A stretch of DNA of 11,061 nt from Anaerolineaceae bacterium UBA6105 (GTDB lineage: Bacteria; Chloroflexota; Anaerolineae; Anaerolineales; Anaerolineaceae), in the NCBI GenBank assembly GCA_002423495.1, contig DIWN01000089.1:207-11267 (forward strand). Reading direction: 5' to 3'. The position numbers and the translations under genes are program-made. Position 1 is the stretch's first letter, and every line of letters starts with the position of its first letter. Below, piece after piece: positions 6,281 through 11,061 of the stretch. Below the pieces are notes generated by a model that was not told the origin of the DNA, did not search any database, and saw only the letters and a list, made by a program, of their open reading frames with translations.

Positions 6281-6299
6281 TGGATGAAAGGATATCAGC

Positions 6300-7625
6300 A
6301 TGAATAAGTTTTCAAAAATCGTTTTATTTTTAATGGTGGCAGCATTAACGCTGAGTGCCTGTAAAGTCGCAACCATCACACCTCCCGTGGAGGAACCAAC
6401 CGCCATCCTGGAGGAGACTGAACCCACCACAGATGTGATTGCTGAGCCAACAGAAGACCCGGATCCTCAGCCAACTGCTGATCTTCCTCTCATAGACGAT
6501 GATGGCAATATGATCTGCAGCATCGTTGAGCCGCTTTTCGGCGAGTTGACCCCAGAGCAGGAAGCCCAATTGGCTGTCTTCCCGCCTGTTACAGAAGATG
6601 AATGGACCAAGGGTCCTGAAGACGCTCTTATCACCATTATTGAATACACAGAGTTCCAGTGTCCCTACTGTGCCATGGCTTACCAGGAATTTGAGAAATT
6701 GATGGACATGTATCCTGAGGACGTCCGCCTGGTTTATCGACCTTATCCGCTTATCAGCATCCATCCCAACGCGCAGGTAGCAGCTCAGGCTGCTGAGGCT
6801 GCTGGCCTGCAAGGCAAATTCTGGGAGATGTATTCCAACCTCTTTGATAAACAAAACGAATGGAACAGCCTTACTATCGATGAATTCCGTGATTGGTTGG
6901 CTGGCGAAGCGACTGCGCTTGGTTTGGACGAAGTCCAATTTACGCAGGACACCGTGAGCGACGTTATCGTAGAAAAGATTCAAAGCGCTATGGACTATGC
7001 CCAGAGCATTGGGATGAATTCCGTCCCGACAGTGCTCATCAATGGCCGTCCAATCAGCAATTGGCAAGCTTCCGGCATTAAACCCATCATCGAAGTAATG
7101 AAGGTTGAGGACAGTCTGATGAAAGAATGTCCGCCGTGGGTGATTGACGTGGAGAAGACCTACACTGCCACCATCACAACCGAAAATGGCGACATGACCA
7201 TCGAGCTCTACCCCGAATATGCTCCGCTGGCAGTGAACTCTTTTGTGTACCTGGCGCGTGAAGGCTTCTATGATGGGGTTACTTTCCATCGCGTCTATCG
7301 TGACTTTATGGCGCAGACTGGCGACCCAACCGGCACAGGTTGGTCTGGAGCTGGCTATCAGTATCGCGAAGAAATTGTGGACGCACTGACCTTCGACGAG
7401 CCTTACATGCTTGGTGTTGCCCGTGGGCAGGGAGAGGCTACCAGCGGCAGCCAGTTCTTCATCACCTATGTTTCTTATCCCACACTGAACGGTCTGTATA
7501 CCATCTTCGGCAAGCTGGTGGATGGTGTGGACGTGTTCGAGATGATCACTGAACGCGATGCGGATCAAAACCCTGATGCACCTTTGGGAGATGAGATTAT
7601 CAGCATCACTATTACTGAAGAATGA
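6300..7625 (+). CDS. Lipoprotein fusing a DsbA-like thioredoxin domain to a cyclophilin peptidyl-prolyl isomerase
   Basis: The 441-residue product starts with a lipoprotein signal ending in LSAC, so Cys21 is the predicted lipid-modified residue on the outer face of the membrane. An acidic, Pro/Thr-rich linker follows (about 24-66). Residues ~100-275 form a DsbA-type thioredoxin domain with active site CPYC (121-124), preceded by YTEFQ, and the cis-proline loop SVPTVLING (Pro243). Residues ~287-441 form a cyclophilin-type isomerase. It shows FHR with Arg331 at the catalytic position, FMAQTGDP (336-343), SGSQFFI (382-388) and LYTIFGKLVDG. The protein should therefore make or rearrange disulfides and isomerise prolines in exported proteins. 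Extra cysteines at 73 and 277 flank the DsbA domain. A ribosome site GAAAGGA lies 7 bases before ATG 6300. The stop overlaps the next start (ATGA). Confidence 0.93.
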   Translation: MNKFSKIVLFLMVAALTLSACKVATITPPVEEPTAILEETEPTTDVIAEPTEDPDPQPTADLPLIDDDGNMICSIVEPLFGELTPEQEAQLAVFPPVTEDEWTKGPEDALITIIEYTEFQCPYCAMAYQEFEKLMDMYPEDVRLVYRPYPLISIHPNAQVAAQAAEAAGLQGKFWEMYSNLFDKQNEWNSLTIDEFRDWLAGEATALGLDEVQFTQDTVSDVIVEKIQSAMDYAQSIGMNSVPTVLINGRPISNWQASGIKPIIEVMKVEDSLMKECPPWVIDVEKTYTATITTENGDMTIELYPEYAPLAVNSFVYLAREGFYDGVTFHRVYRDFMAQTGDPTGTGWSGAGYQYREEIVDALTFDEPYMLGVARGQGEATSGSQFFITYVSYPTLNGLYTIFGKLVDGVDVFEMITERDADQNPDAPLGDEIISITITEE

Positions 7626-8869
7626 ACCTGGGGCAAGAACCTAAGCAAAAACACTATGACAGGATTGATATCGCCCAGTTGGCGGTATCAGTCCTTATCT
7701 TTTTCCTGAGCCTTATCTGGATAGGGTTTGCGGTTCAGGCAGCCTTCGAGCAGGCTGGCACGGATTATGGAGATGTCTTTGCGCTTGAACCGGGCATGCG
7801 CATCAATTTGATGCTGACCGGGCTGGTTATTCTGGCAATTGCGCTCGTTTCGATCGTGACAACAATTCAGAAAATCAGGGGGAAGGCAAAAACCGTCAAA
7901 TCCACTGACAATAAGTGGCTGATCTGGTCATTTGCCGGGTTTGTTCTGGTCTTTATTCTGGCAGCGCTGGCAAGTCTTGCCTCTCCGGAATTAAAATCCA
8001 TTGCTTTGGCCGTTTTGGGGGTGCCGGGAATTGCAATTCCGGTCTTTATGCTTTTAGGGATTGGAGCGAGCTACCAAAAGGGCGCCAACCTCAAACGCGA
8101 TTCTGGCATCCTGACCTTTTCCATTGGAATATCGACTCCATTCATTCTCCTGATGGAGGCACTGGCATTACTCTTCCTGATGATCGTCTTTGTAATTATG
8201 CTATTTGGTGAACCGGAGTTCGCGGATCTTTTCAGTGCCATCCTGAGCAATCCCGAATCGCTTCAGAATGACCCTGTGAGCTTTTTATCAGAGTTCGACG
8301 CTTTGTTCAACCTGCCCAATTTAATGGGATGGCTGCTTCTGGTGGTTGCCGGCATTATGCCGTTGATCGAAGAACTCTTCAAGACTTTGGGCGTATGGCT
8401 GCTCAAGGTGCGCAATCCTGACCCAGCAGAGAGCTTCCGGATCGGTTTGCTAAGTGGAGGCGGATTCGCGCTGTTTGAGGGGTTGCTGAGCGTCTACTCG
8501 CTCCAACTGAATGCTCTTGGCTTTGCCGAATGGGCGGGATTGATCCTGGGCAGGTTTGGCGGCAGCCTTCTGCACATTCTGGCAGGCGGAATCATCGGCC
8601 TGGCGATCGGCAGATTCTGGCAGAACCGCAAGTTTGGCCCCCTGGTGCTGGCTTACCTGGCAGCCTGGCTCTTGCATGCCGCCTGGAATGCCCTGGCACT
8701 TTTTGGGGGTGTTAACCCGCTTTTGAATGACAGACTGGTGCAGGCGCTTTGGCCATATTTGGCGCTTGTGTTGCTGTTTTTGGGCATACTGTTCACTTTT
8801 GCGCGCCTTATCAAGAAAACGCGCAAGGAGCATTTTTTGCCAAATCTCCCAACGCAAGTGGAAGGTTAG
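7622..8869 (+). CDS. PrsW-family intramembrane metalloprotease
   Basis: This 415-residue membrane protein has about ten hydrophobic segments. The C-terminal half carries the motifs of the PrsW family (peptidase M82, distantly related to CAAX proteases). These are PLIEELFK with Glu250, Glu251 and Lys254; GGGFALFEG with Glu286; His318 in LLHILAGG; and HAAWN with His352 and Asn356. In Bacillus subtilis PrsW makes the first cut in the anti-sigma factor RsiW; no anti-sigma or sigma gene is in this window, so the substrate is unknown. The first ~235 residues add about five membrane segments and an acidic loop (about 197-230) that the much shorter Bacillus protein lacks. The start overlaps the preceding stop by 4 bases (ATGA), which implies translational coupling. 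The stop is 3 bases before the acyltransferase gene. Confidence 0.85.
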   Translation: MNLGQEPKQKHYDRIDIAQLAVSVLIFFLSLIWIGFAVQAAFEQAGTDYGDVFALEPGMRINLMLTGLVILAIALVSIVTTIQKIRGKAKTVKSTDNKWLIWSFAGFVLVFILAALASLASPELKSIALAVLGVPGIAIPVFMLLGIGASYQKGANLKRDSGILTFSIGISTPFILLMEALALLFLMIVFVIMLFGEPEFADLFSAILSNPESLQNDPVSFLSEFDALFNLPNLMGWLLLVVAGIMPLIEELFKTLGVWLLKVRNPDPAESFRIGLLSGGGFALFEGLLSVYSLQLNALGFAEWAGLILGRFGGSLLHILAGGIIGLAIGRFWQNRKFGPLVLAYLAAWLLHAAWNALALFGGVNPLLNDRLVQALWPYLALVLLFLGILFTFARLIKKTRKEHFLPNLPTQVEG

Positions 8870-8872
8870 ATC

Positions 8873-9547
8873 ATGGAACGTAAACGTGTAATGAACCTCC
8901 TGCAATTTCTGGCTGACCGCTTGGTTGACCTCAAGGTCACGGGCGGGGAGAATATACAGGACGGAAAAGCATTTGTGGTTGCCACCAGTCATATCAGCCG
9001 GCTGGATACGCCCTTCTTAATGCTTTCAACACACCGGCAGGACATTATTGCCATGGTAGCCAGAGAATACGAAAAGGCACCCTTTTTTGGCTGGTTCCTG
9101 GACAAGCTTGGCGTGATCTGGATTACGCGTGATGGATATGATCTTGGTGCTTTTCGCGAAGCATCCACAAAACTCAAAGACGGTTGGATTGTGGGAATCG
9201 CGCCGGAGGGAACGCGCTCCAAAACACATCAGCTCCTGGAAGGGAAGCCGGGGGCCTCTTTGCTGGCGATTCGCAACCAGGTTGAGGTGATCCCCACCGC
9301 GGTGGTTGGTTCGACCCAAGTCATTCAGAGTCTTTTGCGCCTGAAGAAAGCAAAGGTGGAAGTGCGTTTTGGGAAAGCCTTCATGCTGCCTCAGGCAAGT
9401 GATGAAAGGACCAACAAAGCCCGGCTGCAGCAGGCAACCGATGAAATCATGTGCCACATTGCTTTGCTGCTGCCAGAAGACCGCCGCGGTTTTTACGCCG
9501 ACCATCCACGTCTGATAGAATTGAAATCTGAACAGGACTCAGCTTAG
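8873..9547 (+). CDS. 1-acyl-glycerol-3-phosphate acyltransferase-like protein (PlsC/lysophospholipid acyltransferase family)
   Basis: The 224-residue product belongs to the glycerolipid acyltransferase family, which transfers an acyl chain to a lysophospholipid such as lysophosphatidic acid at the membrane. The catalytic H-x4-D motif is HISRLD (His40, Asp45). Motif II-like residues lie around FFGWFLDKLGVIWITRD (71-87), motif III is PEGTRS (Glu112, Gly113, Thr114, Arg115), and motif IV is VIPTAVVG (139-146). There is no long N-terminal membrane helix, so association with the membrane is probably peripheral. The exact acyl acceptor cannot be told from sequence. A strong ribosome site GGAAGG (8860-8865) lies inside the end of the PrsW gene, 7 bases from ATG 8873, showing tight operon packing. 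Confidence 0.9.
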   Translation: MERKRVMNLLQFLADRLVDLKVTGGENIQDGKAFVVATSHISRLDTPFLMLSTHRQDIIAMVAREYEKAPFFGWFLDKLGVIWITRDGYDLGAFREASTKLKDGWIVGIAPEGTRSKTHQLLEGKPGASLLAIRNQVEVIPTAVVGSTQVIQSLLRLKKAKVEVRFGKAFMLPQASDERTNKARLQQATDEIMCHIALLLPEDRRGFYADHPRLIELKSEQDSA

Positions 9548-9579
9548 TTAACTGAGATATTACCAGACGGAGAATACCC

Positions 9580-10263
9580 ATGATCCCGATCCGTGATGAG
9601 ATAAAAACCCACCGCTTCCCATTTGTTAATTACATCTTACTTGCAATTAATGTGGTGGTTTTCTTGCTGACTTACGTTTTCACTACAGACCCAAATGCCG
9701 TGTACTCGGAATTTGCCCTTTTTCCAATCGAGATTAAGCAGGGGCTCGATGTGGGAGATGTGCGCAACATTCTCACCAGCATGTTCATGCACGCCGGTTG
9801 GTTCCACCTGCTGGGTAATATGCTTTATCTTTGGGTTTTTGGCGATAACATCGAAGACCGGCTGGGTCACTTCAAGTATTTGCTTTTCTACCTTACGGGC
9901 GGTGTTTTTGCGGCTTTTGCTCACTACGTTACCAACCCCAGTTCAGCAATTCCCACAGTCGGTGCCAGCGGCGCCATCGCCGCAGTGTTGGGGGCTTACC
10001 TGGTGATCTATCCGCAAAGCCGTGTCTACACCTTTATTCCGATAGGTTTCTTTGCCCGCCTCAGGCTTGTGCCTGCAGTGGTCGTGCTGGGCATGTGGTT
10101 TATTCTTCAGTTGTTCAGTGGGGTTGGTTCGCTTGGAATGGCCGACCAGGGCGGCACCGCCTATTGGGCGCATATTGGTGGTTTTGTGTTCGGGCTTCTG
10201 ATAGGTCTGTTCTTCAAAAAGCGCGTTCACAAGCCGGTTCCTGCCCCACCCACCTGGAACTAA
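9580..10263 (+). CDS. Rhomboid-family intramembrane serine protease
   Basis: This 227-residue membrane protein has about six membrane helices and a short basic C-terminal tail (FFKKRVHKP). The catalytic serine is Ser130 in GASG (128-131) and the partner histidine is His198 in AHIGGFVFG. The oxyanion-region motif His76-x3-Asn80 (HLLGN) and the L1-loop residues around it also match active rhomboids such as GlpG. It should cut membrane proteins near the outer face of the membrane; the substrates are unknown. A GGAGA ribosome site (9569-9573) lies 6 bases before ATG 9580, and the gap from the acyltransferase gene is only 32 bases, so it is probably the last gene of the operon. No hairpin terminator is evident after it. 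Confidence 0.95.
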   Translation: MIPIRDEIKTHRFPFVNYILLAINVVVFLLTYVFTTDPNAVYSEFALFPIEIKQGLDVGDVRNILTSMFMHAGWFHLLGNMLYLWVFGDNIEDRLGHFKYLLFYLTGGVFAAFAHYVTNPSSAIPTVGASGAIAAVLGAYLVIYPQSRVYTFIPIGFFARLRLVPAVVVLGMWFILQLFSGVGSLGMADQGGTAYWAHIGGFVFGLLIGLFFKKRVHKPVPAPPTWN

Positions 10264-10306
10264 GCCAAAAGGGAAACTGGTAGGTTTTATTAATACAACT
10301 TAGGAC

Positions 10307-10337
10307 TTGCACAAAATCGGGACATTCATAGTATAAT
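10307..10337 (+). promoter_or_regulatory. Promoter of greA
   Basis: TATAAT at 10332-10337 is a perfect -10. TTGCAC at 10307-10312 is the best -35, but the spacer is 19 bases, longer than the optimal 17. Transcription would start near 10344, giving a leader of about 100 bases before greA. Confidence 0.6.
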
Positions 10338-10348
10338 AGCTCACCGGC

Positions 10349-10400
10349 GTTAAGAAAGCTTCAGGCTTTCGAGGCGCGTTTTGTATTAACCCAGCCTGAA
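10349..10400 (+). promoter_or_regulatory. greA leader with two mutually exclusive hairpins
   Basis: Structure one pairs GAAAGC (10354-10359) with GCTTTC (10365-10370) around TTCAG, and may be extended at a distance by GTTAA (10349-10353) with TTAAC (10386-10390). Structure two pairs TTCAGGCT (10360-10367) with AGCCTGAA (10393-10400), eight perfect base pairs over a 25-base loop. Both use 10365-10367, so they cannot form together. GCGCGTTTTG (10374-10383) follows the first hairpin. This resembles an attenuator in outline, but no ligand or leader peptide is seen. Confidence 0.35.
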
Positions 10401-10445
10401 TAGGGGATTTGGGATTTAGAGACTGTATTAAGGAATATTGTAATT

Positions 10446-10910
10446 ATGCCAAGCTCATACTTGACCCGCGAGGGATTTGAAAAATCGGAACGTGAACTGG
10501 AATTTCTGCGTAAAGTCAAACGCAAGGAAGTCGCTCAGCGTTTGCAGGATGCGATGGAAGATGGCGAGCTGATCGAAAACGCGGAATACGAAGCTGCCAA
10601 AAACGAACAGGCTTTCACGGAAGGCCGTATCAAGGAACTTGAACTTCTGCTTGCCAACGCCCACATCATTGAAGATGGTGAAAACGAGCAGGGTCTCGTG
10701 ACGGTTGGCTCGAAAGTGACAATCTGCGAAGAAGGCGGCGAGCCTGAATCGTATAAGATTGTTGGTCCTGTGGAGGCAAACCCCCGCGAAAGGCGGATTT
10801 CGAATGAATCCCCGATTGGTCGGGCTTTGATGAACCATCGTGTTGGTGATAAGGTTAAAATTGATGCCCCAGGTGGTGCTTACGCTGTCGAGATTCTCAA
10901 GAGCGAGTAA
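10446..10910 (+). CDS. greA: Transcription elongation factor GreA
   Basis: GreA enters the secondary channel of backtracked RNA polymerase and stimulates cleavage of the RNA 3' end, so stalled complexes can resume. The 154-residue product is of normal length. It has an N-terminal coiled coil (about residues 1-75) and a C-terminal FKBP-like domain (about 80-154) with SPIGRALMNHRVGDKVKIDAPGG. The acidic tip reads DGELIENAEYEAAKNEQ (39-55). By my alignment Glu41 stands where E. coli GreA has Asp41, and Glu44 is kept. An AAGGAA site (10430-10435) lies 10 bases from the ATG, a slightly long spacing. The gene has its own promoter and terminator and is followed by lysS, an order known in other bacteria. 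Confidence 0.96.
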   Translation: MPSSYLTREGFEKSERELEFLRKVKRKEVAQRLQDAMEDGELIENAEYEAAKNEQAFTEGRIKELELLLANAHIIEDGENEQGLVTVGSKVTICEEGGEPESYKIVGPVEANPRERRISNESPIGRALMNHRVGDKVKIDAPGGAYAVEILKSE

Positions 10911-10925
10911 TCCTCAGAATTTTCA

Positions 10926-10954
10926 AAGCCCCACCCAATATCGCGGTGGGGCTT
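10926..10954 (+). terminator. Intrinsic terminator after greA
   Basis: AAGCCCCACC and GGTGGGGCTT form a perfect 10-base GC-rich stem with a 9-base loop, 15 bases after the greA stop, followed by ATTTAATCT. It lies before the lysS ribosome site. lysS may therefore depend on readthrough or on a promoter that I do not see in the short gap. Confidence 0.85.
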
Positions 10955-10975
10955 ATTTAATCTAAAGGACAAACC

Positions 10976-11061
10976 ATGCTAACAGACAACTTTTCCGAAC
11001 TTGAAAACCTGCGCCTGGAAAAAATGCAGCAATTACGCCAGGATGGGATTGAACCTTACCC
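10976..11061 (+). CDS. lysS: Lysine--tRNA ligase, class II (N-terminal fragment)
   Basis: Only the first 28 codons are in the window; the gene runs off the right edge. The product begins MLTDNFSELENLRLEKMQQL and continues RQDGIEPY, with proline likely next. The pattern of a leading helix with E-x2-R-x2-K, then LR-x2-GI-x-PYP, is characteristic of the start of bacterial class II lysyl-tRNA synthetases. That enzyme charges tRNA-Lys using ATP. AAAGGA (10964-10969) stands 6 bases before the ATG, so the start is well supported. Its position after greA agrees with the call. Confidence 0.82.
   Translation, partial: MLTDNFSELENLRLEKMQQLRQDGIEPY

Noticed and set aside
6345..7568. 407-residue minus-strand frame opposite the DsbA-cyclophilin gene.
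   Set aside because: Long antisense openness is a by-product of the codon use of the real gene. The minus-strand product has no recognisable domain.
10404..10417. Short direct repeat GGATTTGGGATTT in the greA leader.
   Set aside because: Two 6-7 base copies in a T/G-rich stretch are within chance, and no binding site is recognised.
1..11061. Possible mobile element, phage-defence or CRISPR locus.
   Set aside because: No transposase, integrase, inverted terminal repeats, spaced direct repeats or defence-family domains are seen. The genes are mostly ordinary chromosomal functions.

Overview
The window looks like a piece of chromosome from a Chloroflexota bacterium, most likely of the Anaerolineae. 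This is an inference from gene content and order: a Ycf45-like AAA/R3H ATPase beside tmk, a lipoprotein that joins a DsbA-like domain to a cyclophilin, a PrsW-family protease, a rhomboid, and greA followed by lysS. No ribosomal RNA or other decisive marker is present. I see no insertion sequence, phage gene, CRISPR array, tRNA or rRNA. Eleven complete protein genes and two partial ones at the edges account for nearly all the sequence, and no gene-free stretch exceeds about 180 bases.

Left block (1-3145). The first 37 bases hold the minus-strand start of a gene whose first residues look like an endonuclease/exonuclease/phosphatase (EEP) protein. It diverges from msrP (160-1068), a Tat-exported molybdopterin methionine sulfoxide reductase that also has a lipobox. 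msrP runs tail to tail, with a 4-base overlap, into a minus-strand two-component pair: response regulator 3145-2465, then histidine kinase 2456-1065.

Middle (3146-3862). Divergent from the regulator gene is a small secreted protein with two near-identical DxDxDGxxD calcium-loop repeats, closed by a strong hairpin terminator. Its position suggests, without proving, that the two-component system controls it.

Right block (3891-10263). A good promoter (TTAACA, 18 bases, TATACT) precedes a closely packed plus-strand run: AAA/R3H ATPase, tmk, DsbA-cyclophilin lipoprotein, PrsW-like protease, PlsC-like acyltransferase and rhomboid protease. Gaps are 3, 42, -4, 3 and 32 bases, so this is probably one operon. 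Apart from the first two genes its theme is the cell envelope: folding of exported proteins, phospholipid synthesis and two kinds of intramembrane proteolysis.

End (10264-11061). greA has its own promoter and a roughly 100-base leader that can form two mutually exclusive hairpins. A perfect terminator follows it, and then the first 28 codons of lysS before the window ends.
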